Of a DNA stretch of 64,000 nucleotides, positions 30,191 through 37,902 are shown one piece after another. The translations under genes were made by a program, and so were the position numbers. The number at the start of each line of letters is the position of its first letter. The first letter of the stretch is position 1. Origin of the DNA: Rubrivivax sp. GTDB lineage: Bacteria; Pseudomonadota; Gammaproteobacteria; Burkholderiales; Burkholderiaceae_C. The stretch is from assembly GCA_027483705.1 (NCBI GenBank), contig JAIXTY010000204.1, forward strand, positions 1 to 64,000, written 5' to 3'. The notes beneath the pieces were generated by a model. It saw only the letters and a program-made list of their open reading frames with translations, did not search any database and was not told where the DNA came from.

Positions 30191-32619
30191 CGCTGCAGCG
30201 CTACCTCGCGCGGCTGATCGCCTGGTGCATGGCACCGCTGGTGGTGCTGGCCGTGGGCTTGGGCTATTGGCAGTTCGAGCGCGTGCGCGACGACTCGGGG
30301 GCCGATGCGCAGCGGCTGGCGCAGCAGCTGGCCGAGAGTGTCGACCGTGTGCTGCAGACGCGCGAGGCGGGCCTGCTGGCGCTGGCCGCCTCGCCGCTGA
30401 TCACCGACGAGTCGCGATGGCCCGAGCTGCACCGCGAATTGCGTGACATCGCGCGGCTGCTGGGCGGTGCCATTCTGCTGGTGGACGCCAAAGGCCGCAT
30501 GCGCCTTCACTCGGACGTGCCCATCGACGAGCCGCTGCCGCAGTCCGAGGGCCGGGCCGCGGTGCCGCTGGTCTTCGAGACCGGCCGCACGGTCGTGGGC
30601 GACGTCGTCGGTGCAGCGATCACGGGCGAGCCGCAGGTGAGCGTGGCCGCCCCGGTGCGGCACGGCGGGCGCATCCCCTACGGCGTCGTCCAGGTGTTGC
30701 CCGTGAGCAGCCTGGTCGCCGTGCTGGACAGCCTCACGCTGCCGCCGGGCTGGGAACTGGCGGTGGTCGACACCCAGGGGAAGTCGATCGCTCACCGCGG
30801 CGGCGAGGGCATGGACGCGGTGGCGGTGATGCGTTTCGTGGCACAGCCCTCGCTCGTGCCCTGGACGACCGAGGTCCGCGTGCCGCAGGCGAGTCACCGG
30901 CAGTACCTCTGGGGCGTGGCCATGCTGATCGGGTTGCTGCTGCTGGGCGCGACCGGGCTCAGCGTGCTCGGCGGCACCTGGGCGACCCGCCGGCTGACGC
31001 GTTCGCTGCGATCGCTGGCGCTGCCGGGCCCGTGGGCGGCGGCGCACGCCGAGCTCGACGAGATCCGCCAGACGCGGCAGATCATCAGCGAGTCGCGCGC
31101 GGCGCGTGAGGCGGCGCTGGAGTCGCTGCGTGTGCGTGAGGCGCAGCTGCGCGACGTCTTCGCCTCGGCCAGCGAGGCGATCATCACCACGGACGCCGCG
31201 CAGACCATCGTGATGGCCAACCCGGCCGCGGCGCAGGTCTTCGGGTGGCGGCTCGAACAGATGGTCGGCCAGCCGCTGGATCTGCTGTTGCCCGAGCGGC
31301 TGCGCCAGGCGCACCGCGGTCATGTCGTGGCCTTCGGCGTCGGCGACCAGACGGCACGGCGGATGGGTCGTCTCGTGCCGGGGCTGGGCCTGCATGCCGA
31401 CGGGCACGAGTTCGCGGTCGAGGCCGCCATCTCGCAGGTCAGGACCGATGGCCAGCAACTCTTCACCGTGATCCTGCGCGACGTCACCGAGCGCCAGGAG
31501 GCGCAGGCCACGATCGAGGAGGGCCGGGCGCGGCTGCAGGCCACGCTCGAGAGCCTGGACGATGCGCTGGCGATCGCCGACACGCGGCGCGTCGTGATCG
31601 ACGTCAATGCCGCGTTCCTGCGGATGTTCGGCTTTGCGAGCAAGGCCGACTGCCTGCGGCCGATCGCCGACTTCGAGTCCGTGCTCGAGATCAGCACGCC
31701 GGCGGGCGAGCGCATCCCGCTGGACGAGTGGAGCATGGCGCGCGCGCTGCGGGGCGAGCACGGCAGCGGCATCGAGACGCAGGTACGGAACAAGCAGAAT
31801 GGGCGCGCCTGGACCGGCAGCTTCAGCTTCGCGCCCATCCGCGGCAGCGGCGGCGAGATCGTCGGCGGCGTGTGCTCGGTGCGCGACGTCTCCGAGCAGA
31901 AGCAGCTGGCCGACGAGCTGCGCGCCTCGCACCGCGACCTCGAGCGCCTGCTGGCCGCGCAGACGGGCGTGCAGGAGGAGGAGCGCCGGCGCATCGCGCG
32001 CGAGCTGCACGACGAGCTGCAGCAGGTGCTGGCCGCCATCAAGCTCGACATCGGCTCGATCCTGGCAACCCTGTCGGCCGACCCGCGGCGGCTGCAGGCG
32101 CTGGTCACGCGCATGGACGACCTCGCCACCGCCGCCATCACGAGCAGCCGGCGCATCGTCAACGACCTGCGGCCGCAGATGCTGGAGGACGTCGGCCTGG
32201 TGGCGGCGCTGGAGCAGCTGGCGGCCCAGTTCATGGAGCGTCGGCCCATCCGCGTGCGCGTCGAGTGCGAAGAGGCCTGCCGCGATGGCGGCGAGCCGCA
32301 GGACGCGATCGCGCTGTGCCTGTACCGGGTGGCGCAGGAGGCGCTCAACAACGTGGCCAAGCACGCGCGGGCACGCCGGGTGCATATGCAGCTGTCGCGC
32401 ACGCCCGAGGGTGGCTGGGCGCTGCGCATCGCCGACGACGGGCGCGGCCTCGGCGACGGCGACCGCCGCAAGCGGGGCAGCTTCGGGCTGCGCGGCATGG
32501 TCGAGCGCGTGCGGGCGCTGGGCGGCGAACTGGTCGTCGACAGTCCGGGCGGGCGCGGTGTCGTCGTCACGGCCCGCGTCGGCCCGCGTGCGGTGCCGGA
32601 CAGCGAGCTGGGCGCCTGA
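30187..32619 (+). CDS. PAS-domain sensor histidine kinase (HisKA_3 type)
   Basis: Two TM segments, two PAS regions, EEERRRIARELHDELQQVLAAIKLDIG H-box, HATPase DDGRGLGDGDRRKRGSFGLRGMVERV; GTG start overlaps RR stop. Confidence 0.94.
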   Translation: MTLQRYLARLIAWCMAPLVVLAVGLGYWQFERVRDDSGADAQRLAQQLAESVDRVLQTREAGLLALAASPLITDESRWPELHRELRDIARLLGGAILLVDAKGRMRLHSDVPIDEPLPQSEGRAAVPLVFETGRTVVGDVVGAAITGEPQVSVAAPVRHGGRIPYGVVQVLPVSSLVAVLDSLTLPPGWELAVVDTQGKSIAHRGGEGMDAVAVMRFVAQPSLVPWTTEVRVPQASHRQYLWGVAMLIGLLLLGATGLSVLGGTWATRRLTRSLRSLALPGPWAAAHAELDEIRQTRQIISESRAAREAALESLRVREAQLRDVFASASEAIITTDAAQTIVMANPAAAQVFGWRLEQMVGQPLDLLLPERLRQAHRGHVVAFGVGDQTARRMGRLVPGLGLHADGHEFAVEAAISQVRTDGQQLFTVILRDVTERQEAQATIEEGRARLQATLESLDDALAIADTRRVVIDVNAAFLRMFGFASKADCLRPIADFESVLEISTPAGERIPLDEWSMARALRGEHGSGIETQVRNKQNGRAWTGSFSFAPIRGSGGEIVGGVCSVRDVSEQKQLADELRASHRDLERLLAAQTGVQEEERRRIARELHDELQQVLAAIKLDIGSILATLSADPRRLQALVTRMDDLATAAITSSRRIVNDLRPQMLEDVGLVAALEQLAAQFMERRPIRVRVECEEACRDGGEPQDAIALCLYRVAQEALNNVAKHARARRVHMQLSRTPEGGWALRIADDGRGLGDGDRRKRGSFGLRGMVERVRALGGELVVDSPGGRGVVVTARVGPRAVPDSELGA

Positions 32620-32647
32620 ACGAACCGCGGGGCACGGCGGCACGCCG

Positions 32648-32661
32648 TTGCGTGCACTCAA
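32648..32661 (+). promoter_or_regulatory. Degenerate Crp/Fnr-type site TTGCG-TGCA-CTCAA upstream of OmpW-like gene
   Basis: Centre 34.5 bp from the end of -10-like CAGACT (32684-32689). Confidence 0.35.
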
Positions 32662-32720
32662 CGCCGAGGGTGCACCCGGCCACCAGACTGGGTGCTCCAC
32701 CCACCCCAAGGAGAGCGTTC

Positions 32721-33302
32721 ATGAGCCACCTGAGCAAGCGCATCGTCGCGGCCTGTGCGGCAGCAGGCCTGGCGGGCCTGACGGGCCTCGCATCGGCCCA
32801 GGGCTACGTCGGCATCGGCGTCGGGCAGTCGCGGATCAAGCTCGACTGCAGCGGCACCGACACCTGCGACAAGACCGACACCGCCTTCCGCCTGTTCGGC
32901 GGCTACCAGTTCAGCCCCAACCTGGCGCTGGAGGCGGCGTACTACGACCAGGGCAAGGCCCACCTGACCGCGTCCGACTTCGAGCTCGGCAGCGTCGGCG
33001 CCGAGTTCAAGGGCCATGGCGTCGGCCTGTGGGGCATGCTGACGCTGCCGCTGGAGGCGGTGACCGTCTTCGCCAAGGTCGGCATGGTGTCCTCGAGCCT
33101 CAAGCTCGATGCCAGCTCGTCCACCTTCGGCAGGGCCTCGGGCTCGGAACGCCACACACGCGCCGCCTGGGGCCTGGGCGCGAGCTACGGGTTCGCGTCG
33201 CAGTGGGTCGCGCGGCTGGACTACGAGCGCCTGCGCCTGCGCTTCATGGACGAGGGGGTCTCGGTGGACCTGGTGACCCTCGGCGCGCACTACCGCTTCT
33301 GA
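32721..33302 (+). CDS. OmpW/OmpA-like outer membrane beta-barrel protein
   Basis: Signal peptide, GYVGIGVGQSRIKLDC..., FRLFGGYQFSPNLALEAAYYD, C-terminal LGAHYRF. Confidence 0.87.
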   Translation: MSHLSKRIVAACAAAGLAGLTGLASAQGYVGIGVGQSRIKLDCSGTDTCDKTDTAFRLFGGYQFSPNLALEAAYYDQGKAHLTASDFELGSVGAEFKGHGVGLWGMLTLPLEAVTVFAKVGMVSSSLKLDASSSTFGRASGSERHTRAAWGLGASYGFASQWVARLDYERLRLRFMDEGVSVDLVTLGAHYRF

Positions 33303-33320
33303 ACCGGCGGGGCGCGGCGA

Positions 33321-33353
33321 GCCGACGGCGCGGCCCTGAGCCGCGCCGTCGGC
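33321..33353. terminator. Bidirectional terminator, perfect 14-bp stem
   Basis: GCCGACGGCGCGGC-CCTGA-GCCGCGCCGTCGGC between convergent genes. Confidence 0.75.
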
Positions 33354-33355
33354 GT

Positions 33356-33865
33356 TCAGGGCTTGGCCTTGGGCGCTGCCTTGGCGGCCTTGGGCGGCTG
33401 GTCGGGCACCCAGGCCCCCTGGTTGTCGTCCCAGTGATGGGTGCGCAGCAGGGCCTCGGTCTCGGCGCGCGCCCGATCGCGCGACAGCGTGCTCAGGCGT
33501 CGCTGCGGATTCAGCGGCACCCAGCGCGCGCGGCGGTCATCCCAGCGGTGGTTGCGCAGGAAGACGTGCAGCTCCTCGTGCACCTGGGCGCGGGTCTGCG
33601 TGGGGCCGCTGGCCGGGTTGTCCTCGGGCATCCAGCGGCCGGCGGCTTCGTCCCACTGGTGCGTCTTGAGGAAGTCGAGCGTCTCCTTCTTGACCTCGGC
33701 GCGCGTGCGCGGCGCGCCGGTGTTCTGGGCCATGGCCGGCACCGCAGTGGCAGCACCGAGAAGGGCCCCGAGGGCCAGGGCGAGGAGCGGCAAGGCCCGG
33801 TTCGGACCCCGCAGGCGGTTAACAGGATTCACATTCGGCTCCAGTCTGTCGAGGCCACGGCGCAA
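33356..33865 (-). CDS. Exported protein with three H-x-W-D-x(5)-W-(V/M)-P repeats, unknown function
   Basis: THQWDEAAGRWMPED / NHRWDDRRARWVPLN / THHWDDNQGAWVPDQ, each preceded by an R-A-x(n)-E helix. Confidence 0.75.
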   Translation of the reverse strand: MRRGLDRLEPNVNPVNRLRGPNRALPLLALALGALLGAATAVPAMAQNTGAPRTRAEVKKETLDFLKTHQWDEAAGRWMPEDNPASGPTQTRAQVHEELHVFLRNHRWDDRRARWVPLNPQRRLSTLSRDRARAETEALLRTHHWDDNQGAWVPDQPPKAAKAAPKAKP

Positions 33866-33920
33866 CGACCTTGTGCCGTTGCGCCGGCCCGTCAGACACC
33901 CTAGGCCGGGGCCTCGCGGT

Positions 33921-33942
33921 CCCGTTGAGCCCGCTCAACGGG
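33921..33942. promoter_or_regulatory. Crp/Fnr-type palindrome CCCGTTGAG-CCCG-CTCAACGGG in divergent intergenic region
   Basis: Perfect 9-bp arms; core TTGAG-N4-CTCAA 33925-33938; centre 33.5 bp from the end of minus-strand -10-like TAGGGT (33898-33903). Confidence 0.65.
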
Positions 33943-34085
33943 CCATGGCTGCGCCGTGCGTTCGGAATCTTCCGAATGCCGTGCAGAACCCGTGCATCGC
34001 CGATGCGGCCGCGGCCGATTGCCGCCAGCCCGTGCGCGGCCTGATCCTGCCGGCGCCGCAGACGACAACCCGAACGGAGATCCCC

Positions 34086-34925
34086 ATGCAGTACCTTCCG
34101 CTGCGCGACCCCGCCGCCCCCCATCAACGCGAGACCTGTGCCGATGTCATGCGCGTCATGGGTGTGGCGCCCGAGTTCACCGAGGCGCCCGAGGCCCGGG
34201 TTCCGGTGGCCACGCGGCGCGTGGCGGCGCTGTCGCCGCTGTTCGTGGAGGGCGCACCGGCCGATGCGCTGTACCTGGGCCGCCACGGCCACTTCAAGAT
34301 CCTCAACAACAACCGCGAGGGCTACGAGCAGGTGCTGGACTTCGCCAACCGCGGCGACCTGCTGGGCTGCGAGGTGCTGGGCCGTGCCACGCACGCCAGC
34401 AGCGCCATCGCGCTGGACGACAGCTCGGCCTGGGTGCTGCCCCTGCGCGACCTGCGCGCGCTGCGCCGCAGCGTGCCCGCCTTCGACGACGTGCTGCACC
34501 GCGCGCTGGCCCAGCAGGTGCAGCACGTCAGCGAGATGGCCGAGCTGATGAGCGCGGTGGCTGCCGAGGTGCGGCTCGCGCGCTTCCTGCTGCACCAGTC
34601 GGTGCGCGCCGCGGCCCGCGGGCAGTCGCCGCGGCGGCTGCTGCTGCCCATGAGCCGCCGCGACATCGCCAGCTACCTGGGCCTGGCCCACGAGACCATC
34701 AGCCGCGGCATGACGCTGTTCGCGCGCTGGGGCTGCCTGGTGGTGCGCAACCGCGAGATCGAGATCGTCGCGCCAGAGGTGCTCGCGGCCTGCGCGCGCA
34801 GCACGCGCGGGCGCTGGGCGCCGGGCGACGAGCTCGCGGCCGTCGCCGGGGGCCGGACCACCGCGGGCTGCTCCCCCGCCGCGGCGCGGCCGGTGGCGCG
34901 GGCCGCCGAAGCCGCCTGGTCGTGA
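34086..34925 (+). CDS. Crp/Fnr-family transcriptional regulator with FNR-like recognition helix
   Basis: LLPMSRRDIASYLGLAHETISRGMTLFARWGCLVVRNREIEIV; cNMP-like N-terminal domain. Confidence 0.92.
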   Translation: MQYLPLRDPAAPHQRETCADVMRVMGVAPEFTEAPEARVPVATRRVAALSPLFVEGAPADALYLGRHGHFKILNNNREGYEQVLDFANRGDLLGCEVLGRATHASSAIALDDSSAWVLPLRDLRALRRSVPAFDDVLHRALAQQVQHVSEMAELMSAVAAEVRLARFLLHQSVRAAARGQSPRRLLLPMSRRDIASYLGLAHETISRGMTLFARWGCLVVRNREIEIVAPEVLAACARSTRGRWAPGDELAAVAGGRTTAGCSPAAARPVARAAEAAWS

Positions 34926-34941
34926 GTTCGGCCGCGACGTC

Positions 34942-34960
34942 GCCGCGGCATTGCCGCGGC
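34942..34960. terminator. Hairpin between convergent genes
   Basis: GCCGCGGC-ATT-GCCGCGGC. Confidence 0.4.
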
Positions 34961-34967
34961 ATCGCCA

Positions 34968-36545
34968 CTACGACGTCGTGCCGCCCGTGCCCCAGCGGAT
35001 GCGGCCGCGCAGCGCCGACAGCCCGGCCTCGCAGTACTGCGCGAAGCGCAGGTCGATCTCGGTGAGACGGTCGCCCTGGTAGACGACTCGGTCGACCATG
35101 AACCAGCCGACCAGCCGGTTGCACCCGCGCGAATCCATCGAGAAGTTCATGCCGCCCCGCCGCGGGTTGTGGAACGGGTAGCGCTGCACGATGCCGTAGT
35201 AACCCGGCTGCAGGCGTGTCACGCCGTCCATGGCCTTGAACTCGGCCGACCAGTTGACGGCGCCGGTGACGCCGAGCCGGAACAGGCCGCCGGACTCGCT
35301 GATGTTCACCGTGACCACGCCGCGCGTGTCGCCGGGTGTCCCGGGTGCACCCGCGCCGGCGCCCACCCGGAAGGTGTAGCCGTCGCCGATGTAGTCGTCC
35401 CAGTCGCTGGCGAGGTACATCGCGTTGCCGGCGGCCGGCATCGCGCCCTCGGGCGCCTGCCACAGACCGGGCGGCGCGCTGGCGGCCGGCCCCGGGGGCG
35501 GCACCGGCAGGCTGGCGTCCCAGTTGATGCGCCCGCGCAGCGCGGCCGGGCCGCCCTCGCAGTGCTGCACGAAGCTCATGTCCAGTGTGGTCAGCACGCC
35601 GGCGCTGTCGTAGCCGACGCCGTGGATCGTGACCGTGGCCAGGAGCGAGTTGCAGCCGCGGCCCTCGCCGGACCACGAGAAGCCGCCCGTGCCGGGTGCC
35701 TGGAACGGGAAGCGCTCGAGTGACCGGTAGGTGCCCGGAGCCAGGGCCGACCGGCCGTCGGGCATCAGGAACTCACCCGACCACCCTTCGTCGCCCTGCA
35801 CGCGCACGCGCAGCAGGCCGAACTCGGCCCGCACCTCGATGGCGCTGGTGGCCCGGTCGTAGGCGTAGCGGCCGCCCGCGCCGATGTAGTCGCCCGGGTC
35901 GCTGGTGAGCGTGATGACCGGTTGTGCCGGCTGGGCGTTCTGCGGCGGCGTGACAGTGCTCATCGTGGCCGCGTCGACGCGAATGCGGCCGCGCAGCGCG
36001 GCACTGCGGCCGTCACATCGCTGCTCGAAGCGCAGATCGAGGGCCATGAGCAGCCCGGCCTCGTAGCGGACCGAGTCGATGAACAGCGTGCCGCTGATCG
36101 TGTTGCAGCCCCGGCCCTCGCCGCTCCATTCCATGGCACCGCTGCCCACGGGCTGGAACGGGTAGCGCGTCAGGCCGCCGTAGGTGCCGGGCTCCAGCAG
36201 GGCCGCGGTGCCGGGCAACACGAACGTCGCCCGCCAGGACTCGCGCCCCGAGACCTGCACGTCGAGCAGGGCGCCGCGCGCCGTCAGCCGGATGGCGGCG
36301 TTGCTGGTGTCGTAGTTGTAGTCGGCGCCGCGGCCGATGGGGTCGCCGGCATCGCTGCTGAGGGTGATCACGGGCGCGGCCGCCGGGCTGGTGGGTGCCG
36401 AGGCCACGGTGGCCGGCGGTGCCACCGCGGGCGGTGCCGGGCCGGTTGGCGGGCTCTCGCCGCCGCCCCCGCCGCCACAGCCGCCGAGCACAAGCGCGCC
36501 CAGCAGCAAGCCTGCGAGCGCGAGGCGCGCGATCCTGACCGTCAT
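34968..36545 (-). CDS. Putative lipoprotein with three tandem ~120-aa repeats, unknown function
   Basis: Lipobox LVLGGC; three copies ending RGCN...(F)xQ(R/H/Y)C(D/E)(G/A)xxx..ALRGRI. Confidence 0.8.
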   Translation of the reverse strand: MTVRIARLALAGLLLGALVLGGCGGGGGGESPPTGPAPPAVAPPATVASAPTSPAAAPVITLSSDAGDPIGRGADYNYDTSNAAIRLTARGALLDVQVSGRESWRATFVLPGTAALLEPGTYGGLTRYPFQPVGSGAMEWSGEGRGCNTISGTLFIDSVRYEAGLLMALDLRFEQRCDGRSAALRGRIRVDAATMSTVTPPQNAQPAQPVITLTSDPGDYIGAGGRYAYDRATSAIEVRAEFGLLRVRVQGDEGWSGEFLMPDGRSALAPGTYRSLERFPFQAPGTGGFSWSGEGRGCNSLLATVTIHGVGYDSAGVLTTLDMSFVQHCEGGPAALRGRINWDASLPVPPPGPAASAPPGLWQAPEGAMPAAGNAMYLASDWDDYIGDGYTFRVGAGAGAPGTPGDTRGVVTVNISESGGLFRLGVTGAVNWSAEFKAMDGVTRLQPGYYGIVQRYPFHNPRRGGMNFSMDSRGCNRLVGWFMVDRVVYQGDRLTEIDLRFAQYCEAGLSALRGRIRWGTGGTTS

Positions 36546-36656
36546 GTTGGTTGTCCTCCCTGGCCGGGCGATCCTAGCGGAGGCCCGGCCCAAGAGGTCG
36601 GGGCGAGCCCTGCCGAGGCAGGGCCATCGGCCGCTGGCGGCGGTCGATCGCCGGGC

Positions 36657-37151
36657 TCAGTCGGGCAGCGCGCGAACGGTGTCGCCCACGCGGATCGTCC
36701 CGGCCACGGCGACTCGGGCCGTCATGCCACCGTGGCCCCGCATCGCTGCATAGCCGCCGGGCGCGACGGCCTCCTCCATGCGGGAGCAGGGCTGGCAAGG
36801 CCCCACGATATCCAGCACCGCGTCGCCGATGCGAACGCGGGCGTTCTTCAAGGCGACGAGGTTGATGCCCGAGACCACCAGGTTGCGCCTCAGCGCCACC
36901 GGGTCCACCGACGGCACGCCGGCCAGTGCGGCGATGACGGGCAGGTGCTCGTGCTGGATCAGCGTGACCTGGCGTGTGGACAGCTCCGCCTCGCCGCGCT
37001 GGCCGAGGCGGTCGTCGGCCAGGCCGACGCCGGCCAGGGCCTGCGTGGCGTCGACGCGGTGCGCCGGTTGGCGCGGGTCGCTGCGCACGATGATGGCCTC
37101 GACGCGGCCCGTGACGTGAGGCGGCTTCAGCAGGTCGCGGACGGTCTTCAT
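36657..37151 (-). CDS. MOSC domain protein
   Basis: GRVEAIIVRSDPRQP..., RQVTLIQHEHLPVIAALAG, LRRNLVVSGINLVALKNARVRIGDAVLDIVGPCQPCSRME. Confidence 0.9.
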   Translation of the reverse strand: MKTVRDLLKPPHVTGRVEAIIVRSDPRQPAHRVDATQALAGVGLADDRLGQRGEAELSTRQVTLIQHEHLPVIAALAGVPSVDPVALRRNLVVSGINLVALKNARVRIGDAVLDIVGPCQPCSRMEEAVAPGGYAAMRGHGGMTARVAVAGTIRVGDTVRALPD

Positions 37152-37233
37152 GCCGCCATTCTGGCGGCCCGGGCAGGGTCGCGCGCGAGCCGCGGCGCTC
37201 GCGGCAGCGCGGCTGGGCTTCGGCCGCCTGCTG

Positions 37234-37872
37234 CTATCGCCCTTCGAGCGTGAGCCGGCTGCGCATCTGCCGCCGACCGAGCCACCAGCAGCCCAGCAGC
37301 AGCGTCGCCGCCGAGGCCGGCTCGGGCACCACGGCCACCTGGAAGTCGAGCTCGAACGGGAAGGGCGGGTAGGGCTCACCCGGGAAGGCCGGTGCGAGCT
37401 CCTGGATCCAGAAGGTGTAAACGCCGGCCGGCAAGGGGCCGCTGAAGCCGATCTTGTCGGGGCCGCTGCCCAGCGCCGGCAGGATGTCGCTGCCCCGCTC
37501 GGCGCTCGTGTAGAGGTGCCAGCCGAGCAGCTCGCTGCCGTTGCCGATGGTGTCCGGATCGACCGTCAGCACCGGCCCGGCCTGGAAGCCCAGGAACGAG
37601 CCGCCGCCGCCGACCTCGCTGCGCGTGCCCAGCACCAGGGCGCGCAGCTCGGTGCCGGCAGGCACCGTGACGGCGAAGAAGTCGCGGTCCAGCACGCCGA
37701 GCGTGTAGCCCATCGTGCCGAACACCACGTTGCTGCCCGGGTCCAGGGCCACCGGCGTGGGCGCCAGCCGGTTGTTGGACAGGTCAGGGCCTTCGGCGTA
37801 ACCGCCCGACCACGCCGGCATCGACGCCAGCACCAGGGCGGCGAGCACCGCCGCAGAAGAAGAGGGTTTCAT
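37234..37872 (-). CDS. PEP-CTERM exported protein
   Basis: Signal peptide; AGVYTFWIQE; C-terminus VVPEPASAATLLLGCWWLGRRQ. Confidence 0.8.
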   Translation of the reverse strand: MKPSSSAAVLAALVLASMPAWSGGYAEGPDLSNNRLAPTPVALDPGSNVVFGTMGYTLGVLDRDFFAVTVPAGTELRALVLGTRSEVGGGGSFLGFQAGPVLTVDPDTIGNGSELLGWHLYTSAERGSDILPALGSGPDKIGFSGPLPAGVYTFWIQELAPAFPGEPYPPFPFELDFQVAVVPEPASAATLLLGCWWLGRRQMRSRLTLEGR

Positions 37873-37902
37873 GCAGATCCTCCGCGGCGGTGGGCTCAGG
37901 CT

